From NCBI RefSeq assembly GCF_025152525.1, contig NZ_JALXXL010000013.1, positions 1 through 63,874 on the forward strand: DNA of 63,874 nt. Direction: 5' to 3'. Made by a program: the position numbers and the translations under genes. The notes under the pieces were generated by a model. The model made no database searches. It worked only from the letters and a program-made list of their open reading frames with translations, and was not told the DNA's origin. Below are positions 24,878 through 36,288 of this stretch, piece by piece (positions within the stretch are counted from its first letter, which is position 1; each line of letters starts with the position of its first letter). Source of the DNA: Corynebacterium sp. p3-SID1056. Lineage in GTDB: Bacteria; Actinomycetota; Actinomycetes; Mycobacteriales; Mycobacteriaceae.

Positions 24878-26242
24878 CTATTCGTCGTTTACCGCGCCGC
24901 GCGGCACCTTCGTCGAGCCGAGGGAGGTGTCTTCGACTGGTTTCTTCTCCCGCTTGGCAATGCGGACCATGTGGTCGCGCACGGCGAAGAACGCTTGCTT
25001 GGAATCGAGCGTCTCGCTCTGTGAGGTTGAGATCTGTATATCGTCCGCGGTGATCTCGCCAGTACGCAGTGAAACCATCTCGGCCCAGTAGCGGAACCAG
25101 ACGGCCACGACGGCGGCCACGGGGACGGCCAGGAACGCGCCGACGATGCCGAAGATCGTGCCGCCGAGCGCGACAACGAGCAGCACGATTGCCGCGTGCA
25201 GGCCCATCGCCTGGGACTGCAGGATCGGCTGGAGGATGTTGCCCTCGATCTGCTGCACGGCGATGATGAGGACGAGTACGAACACGGCGTTCATGAAACC
25301 GTTCGACACCAGCGCGATGATCACGGCAAGTGCGCCGGCGGTAAAGGCACCGACGATCGGCACGAAGCCGGCGAAGAACGTGGTGACCGCAAGCACCGGC
25401 CACAGCGGCACACCGAGGACGAGCAGGCCGATGCCGATGAAGATGGCGTCGACCGCAGACACGATCGCCTGGGTGCGGATGAACCCGGACAGGGTGTTCC
25501 AGGAGCGCATGCACACCTCGGTGAGGTGCCAGCCGGCCTTCACACCGACGTACTGGCGCAGCCACGGCAGGAAGCGGTCGCCGTCCTTGAGGAAGAAGAA
25601 GGTGAGAATCAGCGTGAGCACGAGCGTCGTGCCGACCGAGGCGATCGCGCCGATGCCGGAGAAGACGCCGGAAGCGATATTCGACGCCTGCCCGCGCAGC
25701 GCATCGGCCGCCTGCGAAAGCTGCTCGCGAATCTGGTTCGGGTCAATGATGGAAGGATCGACCCGCTCATTGACCCAGGCGATGATCTGGTCGATACCCT
25801 GGCCGGCCTGCTCGTAGAGCTGCGTGCCCTGCTTCTTTACGGTCGGCCCCATTGCGGCGAAGATGCCGGCGATGATGCCGAAGAAGCCGATGATGACGGC
25901 GAATGTGGCCAGCGCTGCCGGGAACTTTTTGGAGCGCAGCCAGCGCACCGGCGGCCACAGGACGGTGCTCACAATCAGTGCGAGGAAAATGGGGAGCAGC
26001 CCCATCCACACGAACTTGAGCAGGTAGAGCAAAATTGCCGTGGCGGCAACGATGATGATGAAGCGCAGCGCCCACGCGGCAGCGGTGCGCCCATCTGCGG
26101 CAATAACCTCGCCGCGGTCGGTGGGCTCATTGGAGAGCTCCTGGGCGGCGTCGGCCGGGGTGGGCATCATGTCGACTTCTTCGACGGTGGTGTCGAGTGC
26201 GCCGACGAAGTCGTTTGTGTTCTTCTCAGTCACGCTGCTCAT
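24878..26242 (-). CDS. AI-2E family transporter
   Basis: A PF01594 permease of 454 residues with about seven to eight membrane helices (from IIIVAATAILLYLLKFVW near residue 60), the long extracytosolic region between helices 3 and 4 (DQIIAWVNERVDPSIIDPNQ) and the conserved FVPIVGAFTAGALAVII segment. Members export small molecules or ions (for example Na+/H+ exchange); autoinducer export holds for only a few. The start is uncertain: ATG 26242 and an in-frame GTG at 26275 both lack a ribosome site. Monocistronic, divergent from ald. Confidence 0.85.
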   Translation of the reverse strand: MSSVTEKNTNDFVGALDTTVEEVDMMPTPADAAQELSNEPTDRGEVIAADGRTAAAWALRFIIIVAATAILLYLLKFVWMGLLPIFLALIVSTVLWPPVRWLRSKKFPAALATFAVIIGFFGIIAGIFAAMGPTVKKQGTQLYEQAGQGIDQIIAWVNERVDPSIIDPNQIREQLSQAADALRGQASNIASGVFSGIGAIASVGTTLVLTLILTFFFLKDGDRFLPWLRQYVGVKAGWHLTEVCMRSWNTLSGFIRTQAIVSAVDAIFIGIGLLVLGVPLWPVLAVTTFFAGFVPIVGAFTAGALAVIIALVSNGFMNAVFVLVLIIAVQQIEGNILQPILQSQAMGLHAAIVLLVVALGGTIFGIVGAFLAVPVAAVVAVWFRYWAEMVSLRTGEITADDIQISTSQSETLDSKQAFFAVRDHMVRIAKREKKPVEDTSLGSTKVPRGAVNDE

Positions 26243-26308
26243 TGTGCCAGACGGACGGGCAAAGAAATCATCCACGTTGCCGCGAAATGACGATTCATTG
26301 ACAGATTA

Positions 26309-26368
26309 AGGGGGTGCCTAATCTAACAATGTCTTGATTCACGCTGGTCACGGGTGATCTATGGGGGT
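26309..26368. promoter_or_regulatory. possible RamA sites upstream of ald
   Basis: Two G-runs with flanks of the RamA type, AGGGGGT (26309-26315) and TGGGGGT (26362-26368), lie 100-170 bases upstream of ald. RamA control of ald is known in C. glutamicum; the match here is to a loose motif. Confidence 0.35.
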
Positions 26369-26392
26369 TGCTGGATGGGCGTGGCGTCGATA

Positions 26393-26406
26393 AGCGCTAT
26401 GCCCTA
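26393..26406 (-). repeat. interspersed motif CGCTTATCGACGCC
   Basis: Intergenic exact copy of GCTTNYCGACGCC on the minus strand, about 70 bases before ald. Confidence 0.5.
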
Positions 26407-26474
26407 GCTCGCTCCTAGGATTGCGTGTAGGGTAGGTCACATTCCATCCTCAATTAGCGAAAGGAAACAAGGAC

Positions 26475-27995
26475 GTGACTGTCTACCCCAATCCTGGCAC
26501 TGCTGATTCCCCCGTGAAGTTCCGTGAGCAGTACGACAACTACATCGGCGGTCAGTGGGTCGCCCCGGTCGACGGTGAGTACTTTGACAACATCACCCCG
26601 GTGACCGGCGAGACCTTCTGTCGCGTGGCGCGCGGCAAGGAAGCGGACATCAACCTGGCGCTGGACGCGGCGCACAAGGCGGCGCCGGCGTTTGGCAAGA
26701 CTTCTCCGGCGGAGCGTGCGCTGATGCTGCACCGCATCGCGGACCGGATGGAGGAGCACCTCGAGGAGATCGCGGTGGCCGAGACCTGGGAAAACGGCAA
26801 GGCCGTGCGTGAGACGCTCGCTGCCGATATCCCGCTGGCTATCGACCATTTCCGCTACTTTGCGGGCGCGATCCGCGCGCAGGAAGGCCGCCTCAGTCAG
26901 ATCGACGACAACATGGTGGCCTATCACTTCAACGAGCCGCTCGGAGTGGTCGGGCAGATCATTCCGTGGAACTTCCCGCTGCTCATGGCGGTGTGGAAGC
27001 TCGCCCCGGCGCTGGCGGCCGGCAATGCTGTGGTGATGAAGCCGGCGGAGCAGACCCCGGCCTCCATCCTCTATCTGTTGGATCTTGTGGGTGATCTGAT
27101 CCCCGATGGCGTGGTCAACGTGGTCAACGGCTTCGGCGATGAGGCGGGTGCGGCGCTGAGCGGGTCCGACCGTATCGCCAAGATCGCGTTCACCGGCTCG
27201 ACGCAGGTGGGCAAGATCATTAACAAGGCGGCCGCGGACAAGGTCATCCCGGTCACCCTGGAGCTGGGCGGCAAGTCGCCGTCGCTGTACTTCGAGGACA
27301 TCTTTGCCCACGACGACAACTTTAAGCGCAAGGCGATCGAGGGCTTTGCCATGTTCGCGCTGAACCAGGGCGAAGTCTGCACCTGCCCCTCGCGCGCGCT
27401 GATCCACGAGTCGATCGCCGACGAGTTCCTCGAGCTCGGCGTGGAGCGAGTCAAGCAGATCAAGGTGGGCAACCCCTTGGACACCGAGGTGCAGATGGGT
27501 GCGCAGGCCTCGCAGGAGCAGATGGATAAGATCAGCAGCTACCTCGAACTCGGGCCGAAGGAGGGGGCGGAAACGCTCACCGGCGGCAACGTGAACAAGC
27601 TCGAGGGCTTTGAAAACGGCTTCTACATCGAGCCGACCGTGTTCAAGGGCACGAACGATATGAAGATCTTCCAGGACGAGATCTTCGGGCCCGTGATGTC
27701 GGTGACCACGTTCAAGGACTTCGACGACGCGATCCGTATCGCCAACGACACGATCTACGGGCTGGGTGCGGGCGTGTGGTCGCGCAACCAGAACACGGTC
27801 TACCGTGCCGGCCGCGCGATCCAGGCGGGGCGCGTGTGGGTGAACCAATACCACTCGTACCCTGCTCACGCCGCCTTCGGTGGCTACAAGCAGTCCGGCA
27901 TCGGCCGCGAGAACCACCTGATGATGCTGAACCACTACCAGCAGACCAAGAACCTGCTCGTCTCCTACGACGAGAACGAGACCGGGCTGTTCTAG
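26475..27995 (+). CDS. ald: acetaldehyde dehydrogenase (NAD+)
   Basis: Oxidises acetaldehyde to acetate, the second step of ethanol use after AdhA (encoded at 47911-48942). 506 residues, ExaC/AldB-like. The catalytic glutamate lies in LELGGKSP, the catalytic cysteine in [10 protein letters not shown], and IPWNFPLLM and GSTQVGK mark the NAD fold. The GTG start at 26475 follows AAAGGAAA. A GC-rich hairpin terminates the transcript at 28016-28054. Neighbourhood with the dnaK cluster matches the corynebacterial ald locus. Confidence 0.92.
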   Translation: MTVYPNPGTADSPVKFREQYDNYIGGQWVAPVDGEYFDNITPVTGETFCRVARGKEADINLALDAAHKAAPAFGKTSPAERALMLHRIADRMEEHLEEIAVAETWENGKAVRETLAADIPLAIDHFRYFAGAIRAQEGRLSQIDDNMVAYHFNEPLGVVGQIIPWNFPLLMAVWKLAPALAAGNAVVMKPAEQTPASILYLLDLVGDLIPDGVVNVVNGFGDEAGAALSGSDRIAKIAFTGSTQVGKIINKAAADKVIPVTLELGGKSPSLYFEDIFAHDDNFKRKAIEGFAMFALNQGEVCTCPSRALIHESIADEFLELGVERVKQIKVGNPLDTEVQMGAQASQEQMDKISSYLELGPKEGAETLTGGNVNKLEGFENGFYIEPTVFKGTNDMKIFQDEIFGPVMSVTTFKDFDDAIRIANDTIYGLGAGVWSRNQNTVYRAGRAIQAGRVWVNQYHSYPAHAAFGGYKQSGIGRENHLMMLNHYQQTKNLLVSYDENETGLF

Positions 27996-28015
27996 GCTCC
28001 CGTCCGACCTCAGTG

Positions 28016-28054
28016 CCCCGCCGCTGCCGCGTAGCTTGCGCGCCAGCGGCGGGG
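28016..28054 (+). terminator. terminator of ald
   Basis: Arms CCCCGCCGCTG and CAGCGGCGGGG (11 bp, perfect) 20 bases after the ald stop; a pyrimidine-rich tail follows but not a clean T-run. Confidence 0.75.
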
Positions 28055-28094
28055 CCCGCTGTCTTCCTTCCCATATACAAGAAAAGAGTTTCCC

Positions 28095-28889
28095 GTGAAT
28101 ACCAACCGTTTTGCCGCCGCGGCTCTTGCCGTCTCCCTCACTGCTTCGGCAGTTGCCGCTCCACCGGCGCAGGCCTACGAGACCAGATATGACGCCGAGA
28201 ACAACCAGTGCACCATCACCTTTACGGACAAGGACACCGAACGTGTCAACGGTGCCTACTCTGTGCTGTTTGCCCGGCTGGGCGAGCAGGTCCGCGACAG
28301 CTTCGAGGGTGAGGAGGCGAAAGACCAGGCCACAACGGTGTGGGAGTACGGCCAGCGCAAGGACGTCAAGAGCGCGAGCGATCTGCCGGTGCCCGCGGAC
28401 CGGAAGGTTTCGGACGCGCAGGCCGCGCTTGCGCTGGGCAAGCAGAAAGATAAGTACTGGCGCATGGTTGGCTTTATCAACGCGTCGAAAAATGACGTGA
28501 TTACCGAGCAGAAAATCACGATCACCCCGGAGAAGGCGCACGAGCTCGGCCCGCTGTACGGCGTGGACTTCGGGCCCGTCGTGGGTGGAACCGCCGGCGG
28601 CGTCCTCTTCGGCACGAGCTTTGTGGAGATCCGCGACGGGATCATCGACTCAGCCAAGACCTATGCGCCAGAGTTTGCCGGGCCGGTCATCTCCTATTAC
28701 CAGGCGTTCTCGGACTGTGCCGAGGGCAAAACGCGCAGCAGCTCGGTGTTGCCGGCAAGCTCCATGACGTCGAGCCAAACGACCGGGCTCGCCATCGCCG
28801 GAGTAGTGGTTGGGCTCATCGCTCTCGTCGGTTTGGGCTACGCCGCCCGCCCGCTTATCGACGATGCGCTGGCCCAATTCCAGCGCTAG
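28095..28889 (+). CDS. exported, C-terminally anchored protein of unknown function
   Basis: A 264-residue protein with a Sec signal peptide (NRFAAAALAVSLTASAVAAP, cleavage likely after AQA near 29) and one C-terminal membrane helix (TGLAIAGVVVGLIALVGLGY, about 230-249) with a short cytosolic tail. The extracellular part has two cysteines (NQCTITF and SDCAEG), which could pair, and a glycine-rich stretch PVVGGTAGGVLFG. I do not recognise the family; it looks like a conserved corynebacterial envelope protein. The GTG start at 28095 has AAAAGAG upstream. Confidence 0.75.
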   Translation: MNTNRFAAAALAVSLTASAVAAPPAQAYETRYDAENNQCTITFTDKDTERVNGAYSVLFARLGEQVRDSFEGEEAKDQATTVWEYGQRKDVKSASDLPVPADRKVSDAQAALALGKQKDKYWRMVGFINASKNDVITEQKITITPEKAHELGPLYGVDFGPVVGGTAGGVLFGTSFVEIRDGIIDSAKTYAPEFAGPVISYYQAFSDCAEGKTRSSSVLPASSMTSSQTTGLAIAGVVVGLIALVGLGYAARPLIDDALAQFQR

Positions 28890-28930
28890 ACCTTCCCAAA
28901 AATATGAGTTGACCTGCTTGAACGAAGAAA

Positions 28931-28951
28931 GTTGAGTCGAGCGGGAACAAC
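28931..28951. promoter_or_regulatory. HAIR site 1 of dnaK
   Basis: GTTGAGT-N7-GAACAAC, an imperfect HspR-associated inverted repeat (consensus CTTGAGT-N7-ACTCAAG). Its right arm overlaps the SigH -35. Confidence 0.6.
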
Positions 28952-28969
28952 TTTGGGGCGTGTGCCGTT
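28944..28969 (+). promoter_or_regulatory. SigH-type promoter of dnaK
   Basis: GGAAC (28944-28948), an 18-base spacer, then GTT (28967-28969): the corynebacterial/mycobacterial SigH pattern. The clpB promoter has exactly the same elements and spacing. Confidence 0.6.
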
Positions 28970-28975
28970 GTAAGG

Positions 28976-28996
28976 ATTGAGTGCGACAGGCTCAAC
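28976..28996. promoter_or_regulatory. HAIR site 2 of dnaK
   Basis: ATTGAGT-N7-GCTCAAC, the best of the three HAIR matches at dnaK. Confidence 0.7.
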
Positions 28997-29031
28997 TCTG
29001 GTAGGCCATCTGTTACAGTGGTTGCCGTGAA

Positions 29032-29052
29032 GTTGAGTCGATGCACATCAAC
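29032..29052. promoter_or_regulatory. HAIR site 3 of dnaK
   Basis: GTTGAGT-N7-CATCAAC, ending 37 bases before the dnaK start codon. Confidence 0.6.
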
Positions 29053-29089
29053 TTACTGATAAACCCCACGTATACAGGAGGAAAAGCAC

Positions 29090-30934
<1,845 letters not shown>

Positions 30935-30954
30935 GTCAGGAAGTGGTGAAGGTT

Positions 30955-31566
30955 ATGACGAACCCGAACCCGGAGATGCCGGAAGATCCAGGCGCGCCGG
31001 AGCATACCGACGAGGAAGCCGTCACCCCTCAGGAGGCGGAGGCCGCAGCCAGCATCGATGAGGAGCTCAACGACATCGAGGCCGCGGTTGCCGAAGACGA
31101 GGGTGAAAGCGACGTCGAAAAGGAGCTCGCGGAGCGCACCGAGGATCTGCAGCGTGTCAGCGCGGAGTACGCGAATTACCGTCGCCGTACCGAGCGCGAG
31201 CGCGGCCAGATCGCCGAGCACGCGAAGGCGAAGTTCGCGGGCGAGCTGCTGCAGCTTCTCGACGACCTCGACCTGGCCGAACAGCACGGCGACTTGAAGG
31301 AGGGCCCGCTGAAGGCTTTCGCCGACAAGTTCCGCAGTGTGCTCGCCGGTCAGAAGGTCGAAGCCTTCGGGGCTGAGGGCGACGCCTTCAACCCGGAGAT
31401 CCACGAGGCGGTCCAAGACCTGTCCTCGGGCGGCGAGCAGGTGATCGGCAGTGTGCTCCGCAAGGGGTACAACGTCGGTGACAAGCTCATCCGCAACGCG
31501 ATGGTGATCATTGCGGATCCTGCTGAACCTGCCGAAGAGGCGGACACAGCGGGCGAAGACGCCTAA
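30955..31566 (+). CDS. grpE: nucleotide exchange factor GrpE
   Basis: Releases ADP from DnaK. 203 residues: an acidic disordered N-terminus ([18 protein letters not shown]), a long coiled coil (about 60-110, with [16 protein letters not shown]) and the C-terminal beta domain ([31 protein letters not shown]). The ATG at 30955 lies 11 bases after AGGAAG; a GTG four codons earlier touches that site and is rejected. It follows dnaK after 20 bases. A strong terminator comes next, before dnaJ. Confidence 0.95.
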   Translation: MTNPNPEMPEDPGAPEHTDEEAVTPQEAEAAASIDEELNDIEAAVAEDEGESDVEKELAERTEDLQRVSAEYANYRRRTERERGQIAEHAKAKFAGELLQLLDDLDLAEQHGDLKEGPLKAFADKFRSVLAGQKVEAFGAEGDAFNPEIHEAVQDLSSGGEQVIGSVLRKGYNVGDKLIRNAMVIIADPAEPAEEADTAGEDA

Positions 31567-31591
31567 GGCCACGCGCGGCTATTAGGTAAGC

Positions 31592-31643
31592 GGCCGGGGA
31601 ACGAGGAAGCGAGCAGCACGCGGACTCTTCCCCGGCCATTTTT
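31592..31643 (+). terminator. intrinsic terminator between grpE and dnaJ
   Basis: Arms GGCCGGGGAA (31592-31601) and TTCCCCGGCC (31628-31637) followed by ATTTTT. The loop is 26 bases. It would reduce dnaK-grpE transcription into dnaJ-hspR. Confidence 0.8.
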
Positions 31644-31706
31644 ATAAAACGAAACACAATTTAGCCACGTACATCGCACTACAGTTGTGTGAAAGGAGGG
31701 TGCGAG

Positions 31707-32903
31707 ATGGCAATGCAACAGGAATGGGCAAACAAGGACTACTACGGCGATCTCGGAGTGTCCTCGAGCGCCTCGGCGGCAGACATTAAGAAGGCATACC
31801 GCAAGCTCGCCCGCGAAAACCATCCCGACTCCAACCCCGGCAACAAGGCCGCGGAGGAGAAATTTAAGCGGGTGGCCGAAGCGTACGACGTGTTAGGCAA
31901 CGAGCAAGACCGCAAGGAATACGACCAGTTCAAGTCCATGATGGGCTCCGGCGGCTTCGGTCGCTTCGGGGGAGGTGGTTCCGGCTTTCCGGGCGGGTTT
32001 CGCACGACGCAAACGGACTTCTCCAACTACTCCGACTTCTCCGACGTCTTCGGACACGCCGGTGCTGGACAAGCTGGAGACGGCGGCCTTGGTGATCTCT
32101 TCGGTGGCCTCTTTAACCGCGGCGGCGCTGCTGGCAGGAACGCTCGGCCGTCGCGGGGGGCCGACGTCGAAACGGAAATAACGCTCGATTTCCGCGAGGC
32201 GGCGAAGGGCACGACCTTCCCGGTGGAACTGACCGGCGAGGCCCCGTGTACCACGTGCCACGGCTCCGGCTCTAAGGACGGGAAGACGCACCGGTGCGGC
32301 CAGTGCGGTGGCTCCGGCTACGTGCGGGAAAACAGCGGCGCTTTCGGCATGGCGCGCCCGTGTAGCGAGTGCCAGGGCACCGGCGAGATTATCGAGGACC
32401 CCTGCACCACCTGCCGCGGCACCGGCACGGTGCGCCGCACCCGCAGCATCACCGTGCGGATCCCCGCCGGCGTGATCGATGGGCAGAAGGTGCGCCTGGC
32501 CGGTCAAGGCGAGGCGGGGCCGAACGGTACTCCAGCCGGCGACTTGTTCGTGCACGTGCATGTGCGCGAGGACGCGGTGTTTACCCGCTCCGGCGACGAC
32601 CTTGAGGTCACCGTCCCCGTTTCCTTCGGCGAGCTCGCCCTTGGCGGCACCGTGACCGTGCCGACGCTGGAGAAGCGCGTGCGCGTGAAGATCCCGGCGG
32701 GCACCCCGAACGGGCGCACCCTGCGCGTGAAGGGTCGCGGCGTGCCGCGCAAGTCTGGCAAGGCAGGCGACCTGCTCGTCACCGTCGAGGTGGCGGTGCC
32801 GAAGGACCTGGATGCGGCAGCCACCAGCGCGTTGCGCGCCTACCACCAGGCGGAGCGGGATGCTGGCTTTGACCCGCGCGCCGGGTGGGCCGGTAACCAG
32901 TAG
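31707..32903 (+). CDS. dnaJ: DnaJ (Hsp40) co-chaperone
   Basis: Delivers substrates to DnaK and triggers ATP hydrolysis. 398 residues: J domain with HPD (in ENHPDSNPG) near residue 37, a Gly/Phe-rich linker, four zinc-finger repeats [32 protein letters not shown], then the two beta-barrel substrate domains. ATG 31707 follows AAAGGAGG. It lies behind a terminator, so it needs its own promoter in 31644-31700; no HAIR site is visible there. hspR follows after 14 bases. Confidence 0.96.
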   Translation: MAMQQEWANKDYYGDLGVSSSASAADIKKAYRKLARENHPDSNPGNKAAEEKFKRVAEAYDVLGNEQDRKEYDQFKSMMGSGGFGRFGGGGSGFPGGFRTTQTDFSNYSDFSDVFGHAGAGQAGDGGLGDLFGGLFNRGGAAGRNARPSRGADVETEITLDFREAAKGTTFPVELTGEAPCTTCHGSGSKDGKTHRCGQCGGSGYVRENSGAFGMARPCSECQGTGEIIEDPCTTCRGTGTVRRTRSITVRIPAGVIDGQKVRLAGQGEAGPNGTPAGDLFVHVHVREDAVFTRSGDDLEVTVPVSFGELALGGTVTVPTLEKRVRVKIPAGTPNGRTLRVKGRGVPRKSGKAGDLLVTVEVAVPKDLDAAATSALRAYHQAERDAGFDPRAGWAGNQ

Positions 32904-32917
32904 GAGGTGGTGCACAC

Positions 32918-33319
32918 ATGGCGAAGGAGACGGAGCAGTACTTCGTGATCTCCGTGGCCGCGGAGCTCACCGGCATGCACGCCCAAACGCTGCGCACCTA
33001 CGACCGGATGGGCCTGGTCACCCCGATGCGTACGAGTGGCGGCGGGCGTCGTTACTCGCGCCGCGACATCTCCCTGTTGCGCCGGATTCAGCAGCTGTCC
33101 CAGGAGGACGGCGTGAACCTGGCCGGTATCAAGACGATCATCGAGCTGACCGAGCAGATCGATGATTTGCAAGAGGAGCTCGCCGCCAAGCACGAGGAGA
33201 ACGCGCAGCTGCGCAGGCGCTTGGAGTCGCGCCCCCGCGGCGGCGAGCTCGTGCACGTGCCGCGCTCGACCGCGGTGGTGACGTGGGAGCCCGCCGCTTC
33301 TCGACGCCGCCGGCGCTAG
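32918..33319 (+). CDS. hspR: heat-shock repressor HspR (MerR family)
   Basis: Represses dnaK and clpB by binding HAIR inverted repeats, with DnaK as likely co-repressor. 133 residues: MerR-type winged helix (VISVAAELTGMHAQTLRTYDRMGL, about 10-33, then GRRYSRRDI), a coiled-coil dimerisation helix (IDDLQEELAAKHEENAQLRRR) and a basic tail ending RRRRR. Cotranscribed with dnaJ. Its TAG stop overlaps that of the convergent pqo gene by four bases. A copy of the interspersed motif (33295-33308) encodes the tail. Confidence 0.95.
   Translation: MAKETEQYFVISVAAELTGMHAQTLRTYDRMGLVTPMRTSGGGRRYSRRDISLLRRIQQLSQEDGVNLAGIKTIIELTEQIDDLQEELAAKHEENAQLRRRLESRPRGGELVHVPRSTAVVTWEPAASRRRRR
33295..33308 (+). repeat. 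interspersed motif CGCTTCTCGACGCC
   Basis: Exact copy inside the last codons of hspR (reads A-S-R-R), the least conserved part of the protein. Confidence 0.5.
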
Positions 33320-35085
33320 CCGCCGAACTCGATCGCCGCAGCGCCGCCGATGTGGCGCAGGTTGGACTTTGCCAGGTTGAACAGGCGACCCACGCCGCCT
33401 TCGAGGAAGGCGGTGCGGGCGCCCGACTTGGTAAAGCCCTTCATCATGTCCCAGGTAATCCCCGGCGGCAGGGAAAGGGCCTCCGGGTCGGTGACGATGT
33501 CAACCAGTACCGGGCCGTCGTAGGCTAGTGCCTCCTTGAGCATGGGCTCGAGGTCTTCGGGTTCTTCGATGCGGAAGGACTTGATGCCTGCGCCCTCGGC
33601 AATTTCGGCGTAGTTGGCCTGCTCGTGGTCGGTGCCGAAGTAGGGCATGCCGGCCACCATCATCTCCAGCTTGACCATGCCGAGCGAGGAGTTGTTGAAG
33701 CAGATGACCTTCACCGGCAGCTGGTGCAGCTTGATGGTGAGCAGCTCGCCCATGAGCATGCCGAGTCCGCCGTCGCCGGACCAGGAGATCACCTGGCGGT
33801 CGGGCTGCGCGGCCTGCACGCCGATGGCCATCGGCAGGGCGTTGGCCATGGTGCCGTGGAGGAAGGACGCAGCTTCGTCGCGCTTGCCGTTGGGGGTGAG
33901 GTAGCGCGAAGACCACACGTTGCACATGCCGGTATCGACGGTGAAGTAGGCGTCATCGTCGGCAAGCTTGTCCAGCACGGAGGCAGCCAGCTCGGGGTGA
34001 ATTGGCTTCTTCGACTCGAAGGCCTCCGAGGTGTAGCTCTTCACCACGTGGTCGAGCAGCTGGTAGTGGCGCTTGAGCATTTTGTCCAAGAAGGCGCGGT
34101 CCGTCTTCTCTTCCACGTGGGGAAGGATGTTCTCGATCACGCTCTGTACATCGCCGACAACCGGGTAGTCCACCTTCGTGCGACGGCCGATGTGCGCGCC
34201 GTCGATGTCGATCTGCGCGACGTTCTCGTCCGGCAGCCAGTCGGTGTAGGGGAAGTCGGTACCCACCATGATGAACAGGTCAGACTCTTCCATCGCGTCA
34301 AGGCAGGCACCGTAGCCGAGCAGCCCGGACATGCCCACGTCGAAGGGATTGTCGTACTCGAAGTACATCTTGCCGCGGAAGGAGTGGCCGATGGGGGCCT
34401 TGATCTTCTCCGCGAGCGCGAAGACCTCGTCGCGGGCGTCGCGCGCGCCGTAGCCGCAGAACAGCGTGACCTTGTCGGCCTTGTTGATCGCCTCGACCAG
34501 GCGCGCGGCCTCGTGCGGATCCGGGTAGACGCGCTTGTTCTTGCCGGTGGCGTAGACGGAGTCGGCGCTCAACGGGCCCTCCGGGGCGTCCGTAGCGAAG
34601 ACGTCGCCAGGCACGACCATCACGGAGACGCCTTCGCCTGCCAGCGTGTTCTGCACGGCGTTGTGGAACACGCGCATGCCCTGCTCCGCGTTGTGCACGA
34701 CCTCGCAGTAGGAGGAGCACTCCTGGAAGAGTAGCTCGGGGTGCGTCTCCTGGAAGAAGGAGGAGCCGATTTCAATCGTGGGGATGTGCGAGGCGATGGC
34801 CAGAAGCTTCGAACCGTTGCGGTGCGCCTCGAACAGGCCTTGGACGAAGTGGGTGTTGCCCGGCCCGCAGGACGCGCCGCAGACGGCGAGCTCGTCGGTG
34901 GCAAGCGCGTCCGCGCCGGCGGCGAAGGCTGCGGCCTCCTCGTTGCGCACGTGAACCCACTCGATTTCGCTCTGGCGTACGGCATCGGACAGCGGGTTTA
35001 GTGAGTCGCCGACCAGCCCGTAAATACGCTTAATACCGAGTGCTTCGAGTTTGGAAACTAACGCTTGTGCAAAATTTTCAGCCAT
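33316..35085 (-). CDS. pqo: pyruvate:quinone oxidoreductase
   Basis: A thiamine diphosphate- and FAD-dependent peripheral membrane enzyme that oxidises pyruvate to acetate and CO2, passing electrons to menaquinone. 589 residues with the PoxB domain order: N-terminal PYR domain (ThDP glutamate in HVRNEEAAAFAAG), central FAD domain, C-terminal PP domain (GDGGLGMLMGELLT, then NNSSLGMVKLE). The lipid-binding C-terminal tail is rich in Gly and Ala. ATG 35085 follows AAGGGAAGG; an upstream in-frame ATG lacks a site. Convergent with hspR. Confidence 0.93.
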   Translation of the reverse strand: MAENFAQALVSKLEALGIKRIYGLVGDSLNPLSDAVRQSEIEWVHVRNEEAAAFAAGADALATDELAVCGASCGPGNTHFVQGLFEAHRNGSKLLAIASHIPTIEIGSSFFQETHPELLFQECSSYCEVVHNAEQGMRVFHNAVQNTLAGEGVSVMVVPGDVFATDAPEGPLSADSVYATGKNKRVYPDPHEAARLVEAINKADKVTLFCGYGARDARDEVFALAEKIKAPIGHSFRGKMYFEYDNPFDVGMSGLLGYGACLDAMEESDLFIMVGTDFPYTDWLPDENVAQIDIDGAHIGRRTKVDYPVVGDVQSVIENILPHVEEKTDRAFLDKMLKRHYQLLDHVVKSYTSEAFESKKPIHPELAASVLDKLADDDAYFTVDTGMCNVWSSRYLTPNGKRDEAASFLHGTMANALPMAIGVQAAQPDRQVISWSGDGGLGMLMGELLTIKLHQLPVKVICFNNSSLGMVKLEMMVAGMPYFGTDHEQANYAEIAEGAGIKSFRIEEPEDLEPMLKEALAYDGPVLVDIVTDPEALSLPPGITWDMMKGFTKSGARTAFLEGGVGRLFNLAKSNLRHIGGAAAIEFGG

Positions 35086-35127
35086 GAACCTTCCCTTTGG
35101 TGATCGATCACGCAATTGCCAATCATG

Positions 35128-36288
35128 CTACGTTTTTTCGTCGGCCTTTTGGGCTGCTTGTGTTAAGGCTGACAGGAACGTCGGGTCTGTGAAGTAGTCG
35201 GTATGGCTGCCGGTCACTCCTTCAATTTCGATAGCACCGTAGCTTGGGTGCGCCGGTGAGGCCCCGAGCGCCGCGGCGGGCCCGGAGCGTAAGACGAGGA
35301 TGATGTCCTCGGGTGAGTCGACGACGTAGACCTGGGAGTCTGGGCCGGCGAGTGTGAGATCGTCGACGCTGTCGCCGGCGACTCCAGCGCTGCCGACGAG
35401 CCACAGGTCGTCGACAAGCAGCCCGCCCTCGACTGCCGCCCTGGTGGGCACGAGCGTGCCGTAACTGTGTGCGACGAGGGTCTTTTGCGCGTCGGGGAAG
35501 CGTTCGTCGAGCGCGGCCTGGAAGCGCGAGAGGTTGCCTGCGCCGCGGCGGGCCGGGGTTTGGATGCCGGCGTCGGGGAGGTTGGCGGGCGGGCCGTAGC
35601 CCTGCCAGACCACGACCGCGGCACCGGTGCGTGCGGCGATACGCTGCGCTTTGTCGAGCTCACCGCCCAGGTCCTCCGGTTTGCCCGTGTGCGTGCCGGC
35701 GACCATGGTGATGATCCGCGTTGGCGCGTGCGTATCGCCGACCATTGCGGTGGTGCTTGCAGGCCCGGCCTCGAGGATTGTGGCGCCGTGGTCTTCGATG
35801 GCGCGGCGAGTCGTTGCAGGCACGGTGGCGATGTGACGCGCGTGCAGCTCATCGACTGATTCGTTGGGGTGGTGGAAAAGCTCGTCGATCGTATGTTGTG
35901 GAATATTCGTGCGCAGCGCGTCGCCCGCCGCCTCGTCGAGTGCGAAAGACAGTTGGTTGAGCCAGAGGATCAGCCGGTAGTGGCCGTAGCGCGTCGCGAG
36001 CTCGGCAAAGCGGTCCAGCAGTTCGTGCACTTCAGCGGTGGTGTCGAGGATGGTGCTGATGCGTGCAAGCTCCGCGTCGTGCCCGCGAAGTGCGTCCTGC
36101 TGCGCGTGGAGCCGGCCCACTGCGGCGTCGGCGGCGGGGCCGGCAAAGCCAGAGGCGGGCAGCGCGTGTACTGCATATACAGCATTACGCAATTGCTTGT
36201 CGACGTCTCCACGCACCCGCCCCAACTCCCACACCGCACCCCGAAGCTGCGCGGTAACAAGGGTCGGTTTGTAGGTCGCGCTATGCAT
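35128..36288 (-). CDS. DUF1023 alpha/beta hydrolase
   Basis: A 386-residue protein. The C-terminal half is an alpha/beta hydrolase of the DUF1023 type with nucleophile elbow AHSYGT (Ser about 272), preceding VVVWQGYGPPANLPDA, and a late histidine in GVTGSHTDYF. The N-terminal 110 residues are helical and lack a signal peptide, resembling the WXG100-like helices that precede DUF1023 domains in other actinobacteria. It overlaps the upstream 84-residue gene by eight bases, so they form a unit. Substrate unknown; a lipid ester or a secretion-related role are both guesses. Confidence 0.75.
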   Translation of the reverse strand: MHSATYKPTLVTAQLRGAVWELGRVRGDVDKQLRNAVYAVHALPASGFAGPAADAAVGRLHAQQDALRGHDAELARISTILDTTAEVHELLDRFAELATRYGHYRLILWLNQLSFALDEAAGDALRTNIPQHTIDELFHHPNESVDELHARHIATVPATTRRAIEDHGATILEAGPASTTAMVGDTHAPTRIITMVAGTHTGKPEDLGGELDKAQRIAARTGAAVVVWQGYGPPANLPDAGIQTPARRGAGNLSRFQAALDERFPDAQKTLVAHSYGTLVPTRAAVEGGLLVDDLWLVGSAGVAGDSVDDLTLAGPDSQVYVVDSPEDIILVLRSGPAAALGASPAHPSYGAIEIEGVTGSHTDYFTDPTFLSALTQAAQKADEKT

